Counted from the stretch's first letter, positions 17,712 through 27,457 are shown. The stretch: 64,000 nucleotides of DNA from Cognaticolwellia mytili (GCF_002104475.1 NZ_NBOF01000002.1:186001-250000); one strand, 5' to 3'. Notes: a model not told the origin generated them from the letters alone. A program made the numbers and translations.

Positions 17712-18851
17712 ATGATCAGCCCTTTTATTATTAATGACAAAAATCTTTTTCTCGATAGGTTCCCAACAGGCCAAGTTAACCGAAGCTTACAAGCTTGGGA
17801 TGCCGCTGACGAGTATCTACTTAATTACCTCGAGCAAGAGCAGCTAACCTCTGCTAAACAGAAAATTCTCATTTTTAATGATAACTTTGGCGCATTAAGC
17901 TGTAACTTATCGCAACATGAATTGTATTGCGTCAATGACTCATTTTTGAGCCATCAAGGTATAGAATATAATTTAGAACAAAATGGCTTACCTAATGATA
18001 ATTTAACGCTATTAACTAGCTTAGATAAGTTACCAACTGACGTAAATATTGTGCTGTTTAAGATACCAAAAAGCAAAGGTATGCTTTGTTATCAATTAAG
18101 CCAAATCAAGCAACAACTTGGAAGTGATGTACTATTTATTGCTGGTGATAGAGCAAAAGAAATACATAGTTCAACATTAAAAGTGTTTGAAAACTACCTG
18201 GGCACAACTAAAACATCATTGGCGGTAAAAAAAGCACGTTTAGTGTTTAGTCAATTTGACAATGACAAAGCAAGTACAGCTTTATTGCCAGCAAAATGGC
18301 CTTTGGAAAATACCGACTTTACCATTAGCAATCATGCCAATGTTTACGCTAGAGAGAAACTTGATATTGGCGCACGTTATTTCTTGCAGAATTTGCCAAA
18401 GGTTAACGCTGATAGCAAAGTAGTTGACTTAGGTTGTGGTAACGGGGTTATTGGCTTGAGTGTGCTATCAAAGCAGCCAGAGGCTCATGTTCACTTTATT
18501 GATGAATCTTTTATGGCCATTGCTTCAGCAGAAGCTAATATTGCTGAAAATTTACCTGCCGTTTCACAGCAATGTGTATTCCAAGTAAATGACTGTTTAA
18601 CAAGTGTTGAAGGTGGCAGTGTTGATTTAGTACTTTGTAACCCGCCATTTCATCAACAAACCGCAACAACTGACCATATTGCTTGGCAAATGTTTAAAGA
18701 TAGCCACAGAGTATTAAAAAAAGGCGGCGAGCTACGCATTATCGGTAACCGACAATTAGCTTATCATATCAAATTAAAACGAATTTTCGGCAATGAAAAA
18801 TTAATTGCCAGTAATGAAAAGTTTGTCACTATTTCAGCGATAAAACGCTAA
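17712..18851 (+). CDS. rlmG: RlmG, 23S rRNA (guanine-N2)-methyltransferase G1835
   Basis: RlmG methylates G1835 of 23S rRNA using S-adenosylmethionine. The 379 residues match E. coli RlmG across both halves: an N-terminal inactive domain with LQAWDAADEYLL and NDNFGALSC, and a C-terminal catalytic domain with VVDLGCGNGVIGL (SAM site, about residues 239-251) and LCNPPFHQQ (the NPPF target-base motif, about residue 311). It is longer than the related RsmC, and the N-terminal text fits RlmG better. It starts the plus-strand run that continues with yajG and a cyclophilin gene. Confidence 0.94.
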   Translation: MISPFIINDKNLFLDRFPTGQVNRSLQAWDAADEYLLNYLEQEQLTSAKQKILIFNDNFGALSCNLSQHELYCVNDSFLSHQGIEYNLEQNGLPNDNLTLLTSLDKLPTDVNIVLFKIPKSKGMLCYQLSQIKQQLGSDVLFIAGDRAKEIHSSTLKVFENYLGTTKTSLAVKKARLVFSQFDNDKASTALLPAKWPLENTDFTISNHANVYAREKLDIGARYFLQNLPKVNADSKVVDLGCGNGVIGLSVLSKQPEAHVHFIDESFMAIASAEANIAENLPAVSQQCVFQVNDCLTSVEGGSVDLVLCNPPFHQQTATTDHIAWQMFKDSHRVLKKGGELRIIGNRQLAYHIKLKRIFGNEKLIASNEKFVTISAIKR

Positions 18852-18880
18852 TCATTTTAACCTAGCTTTGTGAGCGAAAA

Positions 18881-19450
18881 ATGCAATCAACACTACTAAA
18901 ATTATTTTTAATAACGTCAACCACTTTACTCTTTGCCTGCAGTACGCAAGTAAAGCATGTTATTGTTAACCCAGAACTGTCGACGGTAAGCAATAATGCA
19001 TTTCAGCAGAAGCAGGCACAGATTAGCTTTACTGATTTACGTCGAACTAATCACATAGTGCAAATTTTACGCGCTAATGAAGCGGCTGAGCTATATTCAC
19101 CACAAAAGCCTTTAATCGATATTATCAAAACCTCATTATCGGCTGGATTTAAAACAAGTGGCTTACAATTACAGCCTTTAGCAGCAAGCAAAATTGAAGT
19201 TGTTGTCGATAACGCATTGATTAGCGTTCAGCAAGACTTAGTAAAATACACTGCGAGTAACGAAATAACGCTTCGTGTTATCGCTAAGAATGGCAGAAAA
19301 ACATTAACGAAAACCTTTAAAATATCAGGTAAAAGTAATGGCCCTTTTAGTGCTGACATTGCCGTATTAGAGCGAGACTTTAATCAGCAATTAGCAAAAC
19401 TTTTAACACAAGTTACGCAAAATAAAGAATTGCACGCGTTTATCAACTAG
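18881..19450 (+). CDS. yajG: YajG-family lipoprotein
   Basis: A 189-residue lipoprotein with a signal ending LLFAC (lipobox Cys near residue 20). The rest matches the YajG family: an early HVIVNPEL segment, a central DLRRTNHIVQILRANEAAEL, and an LQPL...EVVVDNALISV strand region. The function is unknown; family members are outer-membrane lipoproteins next to ampG or bolA in many gammaproteobacteria, as here. It starts 29 bases after rlmG and is probably in the same transcript. Confidence 0.85.
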   Translation: MQSTLLKLFLITSTTLLFACSTQVKHVIVNPELSTVSNNAFQQKQAQISFTDLRRTNHIVQILRANEAAELYSPQKPLIDIIKTSLSAGFKTSGLQLQPLAASKIEVVVDNALISVQQDLVKYTASNEITLRVIAKNGRKTLTKTFKISGKSNGPFSADIAVLERDFNQQLAKLLTQVTQNKELHAFIN

Positions 19451-19496
19451 TTACTAAAAACTTATTCCTATTAATTATCATTTTTGGATCAGCACC

Positions 19497-20078
19497 ATGA
19501 GATTTTTTTCACTTTTACTTTTCGTACTGTCATTAAATTCTAATGCAAAAGATGGTGCCATCGACCCTGATAATTTATTTCCACAAGTAAAATTAGAAAC
19601 CTCGATGGGCGTAATTATTGTGGAATTGGATCGAATTCGAGCACCAATTACCGTGGATAATTTTTTAGCTTATGTGGTCAGCGGTGAATACGACAACACT
19701 ATTTTTCATCGCATCATGCCTGCGTTTATTGTGCAAGGTGGCGGCTACACCAAAGATTTTGAACTGAAGAAAGTTAATGGCAACATTATCAATGAATCGG
19801 GCAATGGCTTAAAAAATGAAATAGGCACCATCGCGATGGCAAAAGAAAACCGTCCGCATACAGCTAACAGGCAATTCTTCTTCAATGTTGGCGATAATAC
19901 TAACTTAGATCCCGGTAGACGTTGGGGTTACGCTGTTTTTGGCGCCATTGCTGAAGGTCAAGAAGTGCTTGATGCTATGGCGCAGGTCAAAACCAATTAC
20001 AATGATGAAATGGATTGGGAAGACGTCCCTGTTGAACCTATTATGCTAATAAGAGCGAGTTTATTACCCGCTATTTAG
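19497..20078 (+). CDS. periplasmic cyclophilin-type peptidyl-prolyl isomerase
   Basis: A cyclophilin of 193 residues with a signal peptide (MRFFSLLLFVLSLNSNA), so it acts on proline bonds of proteins outside the cytoplasm. It shows the bacterial cyclophilin core: APITVDNFLAYV, FHRIMPAFIVQGGGYT with the catalytic arginine, TIAMAKENRPHTANRQFFFNV, and GYAVFGAIAEGQEVLD. It is closest to the PpiA type. It lies 46 bases after yajG in the same direction. Confidence 0.9.
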   Translation: MRFFSLLLFVLSLNSNAKDGAIDPDNLFPQVKLETSMGVIIVELDRIRAPITVDNFLAYVVSGEYDNTIFHRIMPAFIVQGGGYTKDFELKKVNGNIINESGNGLKNEIGTIAMAKENRPHTANRQFFFNVGDNTNLDPGRRWGYAVFGAIAEGQEVLDAMAQVKTNYNDEMDWEDVPVEPIMLIRASLLPAI

Positions 20079-20261
20079 AAAACTCCACAACACTCATTAC
20101 TCATTATATTTGACATTAAACACCGATAATTGAATGGCTAAAAGAATAAAACACGATAAAACCTCAATATTATAAGTTTTATTTTTTAGCTACTTACGAA
20201 TTTTCATTGCAATATGATTAATAAGCATCTTACTTGGTTACAATTCTCCACAATTTTTACT

Positions 20262-20290
20262 TTGACAATTCCCACTTTCTCTACGATAAC
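20262..20290 (+). promoter_or_regulatory. sigma-70 promoter candidate for the 109-residue gene
   Basis: TTGACA (20262-20267), a 17-base spacer and GATAAC (20285-20290) lie about 107 bases before the next start. The leader holds the inverted repeat TAATCACT (20336-20343) / AGTGATTA (20353-20360). The rest of the 20079-20396 gap shows no other feature. Confidence 0.5.
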
Positions 20291-20396
20291 TAAACTGTGC
20301 TGAGTAGTATGATTAAGGTTAGTTTTTTTCTATATTAATCACTGAATTTAGAAGTGATTATTCAGCTTTATCCGCATTAGATTCACAAGGAATACC

Positions 20397-20726
20397 ATGA
20401 TAATTGAGCAGTTTATCAATGAAAAAATCATACAAATCGGAGCCTATATCACTGCGGTAATAAACCACTCTCTGCATTATACAGAGCTAGATCTATTCGT
20501 TGAAAACACTATGGCTGAATGGACTTTGCTACATGTTAATGATGAAACCCCTAGTAGTGCCAGAGAGCGCGTTTTTTGGCATATCATGCATGAACTAAGC
20601 TTACATAGCGCCAACAAACTTGAGAGCAACTTATATTTTAAAAGTGAAATATCGACCTGTTTAGAGTTTTTTGCTGGTGTTGGCAGCTACCCCATTGACT
20701 GTGTCGGCTGGCGCCCTATTCCGTAA
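20397..20726 (+). CDS. hypothetical protein, 109 residues
   Basis: I do not recognise this family. The product is soluble and mildly acidic, with no signal peptide or membrane helix. It is predicted mostly helical (AEWTLLHVND, SARERVFWHIMHELSLHSANKLESN) and ends in a compact motif FFAGVGSYPIDCVGWRPIP. Ribosome site AAGGAA precedes the ATG, and a good sigma-70 promoter lies upstream, so it is likely a real monocistronic gene. It sits between the cyclophilin and ampG genes without operon-like spacing. Confidence 0.65.
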   Translation: MIIEQFINEKIIQIGAYITAVINHSLHYTELDLFVENTMAEWTLLHVNDETPSSARERVFWHIMHELSLHSANKLESNLYFKSEISTCLEFFAGVGSYPIDCVGWRPIP

Positions 20727-20880
20727 GTATCAAAATTGCAATTATCAAAGCTACTTACAGAATAAATACTAACCACTGACAAACTAATTCCTTTATCGAT
20801 AATATTAAACTTCTGTTTGCTATTACATTTTGATAGCCTAACACTATTCGTTTTATCTCACCTATTAGGCTTTAGTCGTA

Positions 20881-22146
20881 GTGCAATCTCCAACCTTTAA
20901 ACAAGCCATATTTAATCGCCGTATGCTGATCTGCATTTTTACCGGTTTCAGCTCTGGCTTACCACTATTTATTCTTTATCAACTAGTTCCTGGTTGGCTG
21001 CGTTCAGAAGGCGTTAGTCTGACTGAAATTGGTTTGTTTTCATTGATCGGTATCCCTTATGTTTGGAAGTTCATCTGGTCACCATTAATGGACAGATATT
21101 CTTTACCTGTAATGGGGAGACGACGCAGTTGGATGCTACTAACTCAAATATTGCTCTTATTTTCAATCGCCGGATTTGGCTTTGTTGACCCAATAATGAA
21201 TATTTGGAGTGTTGCATATTTAGCAGCAGCTGTTGCTTTTTTTAGTGCTAGCCAAGATATTGTCCTTGACGCTTATCGCCGAGAATTATTGCCTGAACAT
21301 GAATTAGGTTTAGGTAACTCGATTCATGTGCAAGCCTACCGTCTTTCGGGCTTGGTTCCCGGCTCATTAGCCTTTATATTGGCTGATCATATTAGTTGGC
21401 AAGCGGTGTTTATTATTGTTGCTGCGTTTATGCTTATTGGCATTGTATTAAGCCTTGCTATAAAAGAACTTAATACCGAGGAAATAGCACCAAAAACGCT
21501 TAAGCAAGCTGTTGTATTGCCATTTAAAGACTTCATTAACAGCCAAGGTATTAAAGCAGCGCTTCAAGTCGTACTTTTTCTATTTCTATATAAGCTAGGT
21601 GACAATATGGCAACCGCCTTACAAACACCTTTCTTTATAGATTTAGGTTTTACAAAAACAGAGATTGGCGTAGTCGCTAAAACTGCATCGATGATAGCCA
21701 TGACCATTGGCTTAGCACTTGGCGGTTTAGTGATGATTAAGATGAGTATTAATCGTGCGCTTTGGTTATTTGGTTTTGTTCAAATAATCAGTATATTGGG
21801 CTTTGCGGCACTTGCAGAAATTGGTCACAATACCTACGCTTTAGCTATGGCAATGGGCTTTGAATACTTAGGCGTTGGTTTAGGTGCAGCAGGTATTACT
21901 GCCTTTATAGCCAAAAATACTAATCCGGCATTTGCCGCAACTCAAATTGCGTTATTTACCGCCATTGCAGCACTGCCTCGCACTTTTGCTAATGCAACAA
22001 CAGGAATCATTGTAGAACAAATAGGTTGGACCAACTTTTACTTTATGTGTACAGCATTAGCTATACCAGGAATGTTAATGCTTTTTAAAGTAGCACCATG
22101 GCGAGAACCATTCCAACAAAAACAGCAGGAGGTTGCGCAAAGATGA
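20881..22146 (+). CDS. ampG: AmpG-family muropeptide transporter (MFS)
   Basis: AmpG imports anhydro-muropeptides for cell-wall recycling. The 421 residues form about twelve helices with AmpG hallmarks: GFSSGLPLFI, IPYVWKFIWSPLMDRY, GRRRSW, FFSASQDIVLDAYRRELLP and FLYKLGDNMATALQTPFF. The start is GTG. E. coli AmpG is about 70 residues longer, with two extra C-terminal helices; here the next gene encodes a two-helix protein whose ATG overlaps this stop codon (ATGA). The yajG neighbourhood supports the name. Confidence 0.9.
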   Translation: MQSPTFKQAIFNRRMLICIFTGFSSGLPLFILYQLVPGWLRSEGVSLTEIGLFSLIGIPYVWKFIWSPLMDRYSLPVMGRRRSWMLLTQILLLFSIAGFGFVDPIMNIWSVAYLAAAVAFFSASQDIVLDAYRRELLPEHELGLGNSIHVQAYRLSGLVPGSLAFILADHISWQAVFIIVAAFMLIGIVLSLAIKELNTEEIAPKTLKQAVVLPFKDFINSQGIKAALQVVLFLFLYKLGDNMATALQTPFFIDLGFTKTEIGVVAKTASMIAMTIGLALGGLVMIKMSINRALWLFGFVQIISILGFAALAEIGHNTYALAMAMGFEYLGVGLGAAGITAFIAKNTNPAFAATQIALFTAIAALPRTFANATTGIIVEQIGWTNFYFMCTALAIPGMLMLFKVAPWREPFQQKQQEVAQR

Positions 22147-22313
22147 TTAGACTATTTTTTCTGATACCGCTATTAATGTGTGCAATCTGGTTTTGGTATT
22201 TACAAAAGAATAACTACACAATTAAAGAAGGCCTAAAAGGCTTCGGTTATATCTTTGCTTTCAATGGCATCATCATTGCCTTTTTCGTTTTAATGCTCTT
22301 TATGACAAATTAA
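22143..22313 (+). CDS. small two-helix membrane protein coupled to ampG
   Basis: A 56-residue protein with two membrane helices (about 3-18 and 34-53). The ATG at 22143 overlaps the ampG stop as ATGA, and AGGAGG lies upstream inside ampG, so translation is coupled. A longer frame from 22098 overlaps ampG further and is less likely. Homology is not recognised. Its two helices equal in number the two C-terminal helices that this short AmpG lacks relative to E. coli, which suggests, without proving, a split subunit. Confidence 0.7.
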   Translation: MIRLFFLIPLLMCAIWFWYLQKNNYTIKEGLKGFGYIFAFNGIIIAFFVLMLFMTN

Positions 22314-22388
22314 CTAATTGTAAGTAGCGACTTCTTCACACTTAAACTTTCTCATCCAGCTCTAATTTACAGAGGTTTAGAGCAAATA

Positions 22389-22418
22389 ATAAAAAAGCCG
22401 CTTAATGCGGCTTTGTAT
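22389..22418. terminator. bidirectional Rho-independent terminator
   Basis: AAAAGCCGC and GCGGCTTT arms around TTAAT lie between the convergent ampG operon and the DUF1232 gene. The minus-strand U-tract is the stronger one. Confidence 0.8.
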
Positions 22419-22445
22419 GAACTAGGCTGATTTGATATTCTTCAA

Positions 22446-22994
22446 TTAAAAAATTGAACGAAAACCTGAACGACCACTACGACGTGTTGAGCGACGGTTT
22501 CTCATTCGACTATGCAATTCTCTGCGTTTAGCATCTAACCATTCGTCACGAGTAACGGTGGCATCAGCGTTGCGACTTTCTTCTCGGGTACGGTAATCAC
22601 AAAACTCTAAAAATGCATCAATATCATCTTTAAGTTCTTCAGCTACCAATTCAATCATAATCGCATCATCTAAAAAACCCAAAACAGGAATATGATCAGG
22701 GACTAAATCTTCTGGGTCACTAAAGTATGCTAGTGCACTTAACACATCAGCACGTTCTTCAGCAGGAATCTTCCACTCAGAATCTTCAATCATTGCAACT
22801 AAGGTTTCTAGCTTTTGAATTCTTTCACTTACAAATACGGGTACATCACCTTTAACATCTTTGCTAAGGGTTTTTGCGTTTGCCAAAATTTCTGTTTCAC
22901 TTAAACTTTGTGCGCCTGATTTTGACTGCCTCATCACATCACGAAAGTGGTCTAAATCTGATTCTTTCAACTCGAAGGTAACTTCAAATGCCAT
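22446..22994 (-). CDS. YkvA-like DUF1232 protein
   Basis: 182 residues. The central block ALAYFSDPEDLVPDHIPVLGFLDDAIMIEL (residues about 90-119) is the DUF1232/YkvA motif, with PEDLVPDxIPVLGxLDD. The N-terminal 85 residues are a helical extension, and the C-terminus is a strongly basic tail (MRNRRSTRRSGRSGFRS) that could bind nucleic acid or membrane lipid. The biochemical function of DUF1232 is unknown. Upstream lies an AT-rich spacer; the terminator is shared with ampG. Confidence 0.8.
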   Translation of the reverse strand: MAFEVTFELKESDLDHFRDVMRQSKSGAQSLSETEILANAKTLSKDVKGDVPVFVSERIQKLETLVAMIEDSEWKIPAEERADVLSALAYFSDPEDLVPDHIPVLGFLDDAIMIELVAEELKDDIDAFLEFCDYRTREESRNADATVTRDEWLDAKRRELHSRMRNRRSTRRSGRSGFRSIF

Positions 22995-23235
22995 TATAAT
23001 TCTCCTGCTATTTGGCTTGCTTTGATCGATAACACTCTAAATTTAACAGAACATTAGCAATACAGCACTATAGATATACAAAATATTAATCCTTTTTTGT
23101 AAAAAAAAGCGATTTTTATTGAAAAATGCCTGCAATAAACGAAGTACTTCGTAAAAGTTGACGTATCAATCATATTTGCAGTAAAAAATTTCAATGTTAA
23201 TATGCTAAGTATCTGTTTTATTTACTGCAAAAATT

Positions 23236-24486
23236 ATGTCTGACGATAACAAAGCTACCAACTTAAAAGTAGCAAAAAACAATAACGAGATGAATAAACT
23301 TATTTGCGAAAATTGCCATAACGATGTTACAGGCTCTTTTTGTAGTCAATGCGGGCAATCGGTTGAATCTACTTTAAAGTATTTCTGGACCGTTATCTTA
23401 CACCTGCTTGACGATATATTTAGCTTTGACTCTCGCGCATCAAGAACATTAATCCCACTTATGCTAAAGCCTGGTTTTTTAACCAATGAATATATCGCTG
23501 GTAGGCGTGTTCATTATGTTCCACCGCTGCGTTTATATTTATTTATTAGTATAATTTTTTTTCTATCACTTAATTTATTAACCAGTAACAGCATTTTTGA
23601 AAAGCAAAACTTTCTTGAGTCTAATCATAAGGTTACCGAACACCTAAAGAAACTTAATAAAAATAAAGTCGAGGCTATCAGAGATAATGATCTAATAACT
23701 GCTGAGAGCATTGAAAAAGAAGTCAAAAAGTACACAGACTACCAAAGAGCATTGAGTAATAAAGATGCAATACTTGCAGCAGGAGTTACTGATGAAATCG
23801 TTTTACTAGAATTTAAAAAAATGCGAAAGGGTGGTAAGTTAAAAGACAAAGATGAACAAGAATTAACGAATGCCATTGAGCAATTAAAGCTTATAAACGA
23901 AGGAAAGCTTACAGAGTTAGTCGATGAGCAAGTGACATTTTCCAATAATGCTGACGGTACGGTAACCTTCGATTTTCTTTCAGTAGAAAATAATAAGAAA
24001 TTAAATGATTTCACTGAGCTATTAGAGAAAAAAGCAACAAAAGCCTTTAACTCTGATCCAACGCCACTTTTTAAAGAGTCTGTAAGTAAGCTACCACAGC
24101 TAATGTTTCTTGTTTTACCTTTGTTCGCAGCACTATTAAAAATAATGTATATGTTTTCAAAACGATTATATATGGAGCATTTAACCGTAGCTTTACATAG
24201 TCATAGTTTTATCTTCTTAACGATTTTAATTGTGCAGCTTGCTGACTGGTTATATGACTATCTTGATGAAACAAGCACTTTATTAAGAAGTCTATTAGAG
24301 TATGGTAGTTATGCAGCCTTAATTTGGTTACCTATCTATTTATTTTTAATGCAAAAACGTGTTTATAAGCAAGGTAAGCTTTTAACAATTGTGAAATATA
24401 ATGTTGTTGGCATGCTTTATATGATGCTTTTAGGCTTCACAGCCTTTGTAGCCTTTATTTGGGGCTTAACTGATACCCAGCTGTAA
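23236..24486 (+). CDS. DUF3667 membrane protein with N-terminal zinc ribbon and coiled-coil insert
   Basis: 416 residues. An N-terminal zinc ribbon (CENCHNDVTGSFCSQCGQ, about 20-37) is followed by the DUF3667 signature (FDSRASRTLIPLMLKPGFLTNEY, then RVHYVPPLRLYLFISIIFF). A highly charged helical section of about 130 residues (about 125-260) comes next, and then about four C-terminal membrane helices. The charged insert is long for the family. The function is unknown; related proteins are annotated only by domain. It stands alone, transcribed away from the DUF1232 gene. The palindrome CGAAGTACTTCG (23139-23150) lies in its upstream region. Confidence 0.8.
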   Translation: MSDDNKATNLKVAKNNNEMNKLICENCHNDVTGSFCSQCGQSVESTLKYFWTVILHLLDDIFSFDSRASRTLIPLMLKPGFLTNEYIAGRRVHYVPPLRLYLFISIIFFLSLNLLTSNSIFEKQNFLESNHKVTEHLKKLNKNKVEAIRDNDLITAESIEKEVKKYTDYQRALSNKDAILAAGVTDEIVLLEFKKMRKGGKLKDKDEQELTNAIEQLKLINEGKLTELVDEQVTFSNNADGTVTFDFLSVENNKKLNDFTELLEKKATKAFNSDPTPLFKESVSKLPQLMFLVLPLFAALLKIMYMFSKRLYMEHLTVALHSHSFIFLTILIVQLADWLYDYLDETSTLLRSLLEYGSYAALIWLPIYLFLMQKRVYKQGKLLTIVKYNVVGMLYMMLLGFTAFVAFIWGLTDTQL

Positions 24487-24500
24487 TATAAAATCCTAAA

Positions 24501-24542
24501 TGAAAAAAAAGGCACTAGTTTTTAAACTAGCGCCTTTTTATA
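24501..24542. terminator. bidirectional Rho-independent terminator
   Basis: AAAAGGC-A-CTAGTTT pairs with AAACTAG-C-GCCTTTT, with one internal mismatch, between the convergent DUF3667 and lysS genes. A-run and T-run on either side serve both strands. Confidence 0.85.
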
Positions 24543-24559
24543 TTAATCAGTGAGCTTTA

Positions 24560-26104
24560 TTATTCAGCTAACGGACGCATATGAGGGAATAAAATAACAT
24601 CTTTAATAGTTGGTGAATCAGTAAATAACATCACTAAACGATCAATACCAATACCTTCACCTGCAGTTGGTGGTAAACCGTATTCAAGTGCTTGAATATA
24701 GTCTGCATCAAAATGCATTGCTTCGTCATCACCCGCATCTTTTCCTGCTACTTGGTTTTGGAAACGAGCAGCTTGGTCTTCGGCATCATTTAACTCTGAG
24801 AAGCCATTTGCTAGTTCACGACCACCAACAAAGAATTCAAAACGGTCAGTTATGAATGGGTTTTCATCATTTCTACGTGCTAATGGTGAAACTTCCCATG
24901 GATATTCTGTAATAAAAGTAGGTTGATCAAGCATATGCTCGGCGACTTCTTCAAATATTTCACAGATGTACTTACCAGCACCCCATACTTTAGAGGCATC
25001 AGTTTCTTTTACGCCAACAGATTTTGCCATCGCCTTAAGCGCGTCAAAGTTTTCTTCTGGGTTACGTAAAACGTTTTCGTCTAAATCATTACCATGTAAT
25101 AAAATCGCATCAACCATAGATAAACGCGTGAACTTCTGTCCGAAGTCATAGAATTTCTCTTCTAAAACTTCACCTGTATCAGTGCTCTTTATAGTATTAC
25201 GAATAATAGCAGAACCCATTACATCTTCAGCTAGCGTGCGTAGCATGTCTTCAGTAAGGTTCATTAAGTCATGGTAATCAGCATAGGCTTGGTAGAATTC
25301 AATCATAGTGAATTCTGGGTTATGGCGTGTTGATAAACCTTCGTTACGGAAGTTACGGTTAATTTCGAAAACTTTCTCAAAACCACCAACAACTAAACGT
25401 TTCAAATAAAGCTCAGGTGCGATACGCATGTACATTTGAATGTCTAAGGCATTGTGAAAGGTTTCAAAAGGCTTAGCTGTTGCGCCACCAGGAATAGTTT
25501 GCAGCATTGGCGTTTCAACTTCCATGAAATCACGGTCAGTTAAAAACTTACGAATACCATCAACAATTTTTGAACGAATTTTGAAGGTATTACGGGTATC
25601 TTCATTGATAATCAAATCAACGTAACGTTGACGATATTTCGTTTCAACATCAGATAAACCGTGGAATTTTTCTGGTAATGGACGCAGCGATTTAGTTAAA
25701 AGCTCATATTTGTCCATGTTGACGTATAAGTCCCCTTTGCCAGACATATGCATAGTACCAGTTACACCGATAATATCGCCTATATCTAAAGTGCCCCAAC
25801 GCTCTTTAATGTCTTTTTGCACCGTTTTGTGTGCATAGGCCTGAATGCGGCCCGTCATGTCCTGCAACACTAGAAATGGACCACGTTTAGCCATTACACG
25901 ACCAGCAATGCTATAAATGCCTGTTTCAGCTTCAAGCGTTTCTTTATCTTTTTCACCGTGTTCAGCTTGTAAATCAGCAGCATAGTGTTTTCGATCAAAC
26001 TTGTTTGGGTGGCCATTAGCCGGACAGTTTTCTCGAATTTTTACTAACTTGCCACGACGCTCGGCAATCAATTTATTCTCATCTTGGTTTGCTTGATCAG
26101 TCAT
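24560..26104 (-). CDS. lysS: lysyl-tRNA synthetase, class II
   Basis: LysS charges tRNA-Lys. The 514 residues show the N-terminal OB-fold anticodon domain ([23 protein letters not shown]) and the class II core: motif 2 in [23 protein letters not shown], and motif 3 in [18 protein letters not shown]. The length is typical (E. coli 505). It lies 49 bases after prfB on the same strand, the widely conserved prfB-lysS pair, and ends at a shared terminator. Confidence 0.97.
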   Translation of the reverse strand: MTDQANQDENKLIAERRGKLVKIRENCPANGHPNKFDRKHYAADLQAEHGEKDKETLEAETGIYSIAGRVMAKRGPFLVLQDMTGRIQAYAHKTVQKDIKERWGTLDIGDIIGVTGTMHMSGKGDLYVNMDKYELLTKSLRPLPEKFHGLSDVETKYRQRYVDLIINEDTRNTFKIRSKIVDGIRKFLTDRDFMEVETPMLQTIPGGATAKPFETFHNALDIQMYMRIAPELYLKRLVVGGFEKVFEINRNFRNEGLSTRHNPEFTMIEFYQAYADYHDLMNLTEDMLRTLAEDVMGSAIIRNTIKSTDTGEVLEEKFYDFGQKFTRLSMVDAILLHGNDLDENVLRNPEENFDALKAMAKSVGVKETDASKVWGAGKYICEIFEEVAEHMLDQPTFITEYPWEVSPLARRNDENPFITDRFEFFVGGRELANGFSELNDAEDQAARFQNQVAGKDAGDDEAMHFDADYIQALEYGLPPTAGEGIGIDRLVMLFTDSPTIKDVILFPHMRPLAE

Positions 26105-26153
26105 TTTATTTCTCGTGTTTAACGTAATATTCTATTTAAATTAATGAATGTGT

Positions 26154-27252
26154 TTACAAGCCAGATTTCAAGCTAGCTTCTAAAAATTTGTTTAAATCAC
26201 CGTCTAATACCGCTTGGGTATTACGATTTTCTATGCCTGTACGTAAATCTTTAATACGGCTGTCATCTAAAACATACGAGCGTATTTGACTGCCCCAACC
26301 AATATCAGATTTTCCGTCTTCTAACTCTTGTTTGCCTTCGTTTTGCTTTTGCATTTCCATTTCATACAATTTAGCTTTCAGCAATTTCATCGCCGTAGCA
26401 CGGTTTTTGTGCTGCGAACGATCCGCCTGACACGCAACAACAGCGCCAGTAGGAACATGGGTAATACGTATAGCTGAATCAGTTTTGTTAACATGCTGGC
26501 CACCCGCACCAGATGCACGGAATGTATCTATACGTAAATCAGCAGGATTAATATCAATTTCAATGTTGTCGTCTATTTCTGGATAAATAAACGCAGATGC
26601 AAATGAAGTATGACGACGGCCACTTGAATCAAAAGGTGATTTGCGCACCAAACGATGAACACCAGTTTCAGTGCGTAACCAACCAAAGGCGTATTCACCA
26701 GTATATTTAATGGTGCAGCCTTTAATGCCAGCCACATCACCATCGGTTACTTCAATAGCTTCAGTTTTATAACCATTGGCTTCACCCCAGCGTAAATACA
26801 TGCGCATCAACATTTCAGCCCAATCTTGTGCTTCTGTGCCGCCAGATCCTGACTGAATATCTAAATAACAGTTATTAGCGTCTTGCTCGCCGGAAAACAT
26901 CCGACGAAACTCTAACTTTTCCAAACTAGCTTCTAGTGCTTGCGTTTCAACGCCAGCATCGTTAAATGTTTCTTCGTCATCTTCTTCAACGGCAAGTTCA
27001 ACTAAGCCTTCAATGTCTTCACAACCCGAATCCATTTGATCTATGGTTTCAACCACAGCTTCTAATGCTGAGCGTTCACGACCTAATGCTTGCGCCCTTT
27101 CAGGCTCATTCCAAACATCTGGGGATTCTAATTCACGAACCACTTCAACCAAACGTTCTGACTTTTGATCATAGTCAAAGGTACCCCCGAAGCATGTTAG
27201 TACGTTCGCGGATTTCTTTAATTTTACTGAGTACAGGATTAACTTCTAACAT
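26154..27252 (-). CDS. prfB: peptide chain release factor 2, with programmed +1 frameshift
   Basis: RF2 releases peptides at UGA and UAA. The gene starts at the ATG at 27252 ([19 protein letters not shown]...) and reads 25 codons to an in-frame TGA. A +1 shift then continues as [10 protein letters not shown], giving a 365-residue protein, the E. coli length. It contains the GGQ peptidyl-release motif ([18 protein letters not shown]) and the stop-recognition segment around the SPF motif ([16 protein letters not shown]). The second reading frame alone, beginning at 27152, lacks the N-terminus. It is followed by lysS, as in E. coli. Confidence 0.97.
27174..27188 (-). promoter_or_regulatory. prfB programmed frameshift site
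   Basis: On the minus strand GGGGG (27188-27184) is an internal Shine-Dalgarno, followed by TAC and the slippery CTT TGA C (27180-27174). The arrangement matches the classical E. coli prfB autoregulatory site: low RF2 stalls at UGA and favours +1 slippage. Confidence 0.95.
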
Positions 27253-27409
27253 ACTTTTTAACTGTTACGCCATCATTGATAAATAAATTGGAGAATAAAG
27301 GGAAAAATAACAAAAAAACAGTCGCGCATTGTAGCCTAAATATGCGACTAAATAAATGCTTGCATGAGCAGAGAAACATCCTTTTTATTATATTTTTATG
27401 GATAGTTAT

Positions 27410-27439
27410 TGGCATTAATTGTCTAAACAATTAATGCCA
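27410..27439 (-). terminator. hairpin after recJ, possible terminator
   Basis: TGGCATTAATTG and CAATTAATGCCA are perfect arms around a 6-base loop, 19 bases after the recJ stop. There is no proper U-tract, so it may be a 3'-end stabilising hairpin within a recJ-prfB transcript. Confidence 0.45.
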
Positions 27440-27457
27440 TAGCATTAAACCTATATT

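Noticed and set aside
17712-18851. RsmC instead of RlmG
   Set aside because: The length and the N-terminal domain text (LQAWDAADEYLL, NDNFGALSC) match RlmG.
26154-27152. prfB as a 332-residue gene starting at TTG 27152
   Set aside because: The upstream 25 codons and the CTTTGAC frameshift site restore a standard 365-residue RF2.
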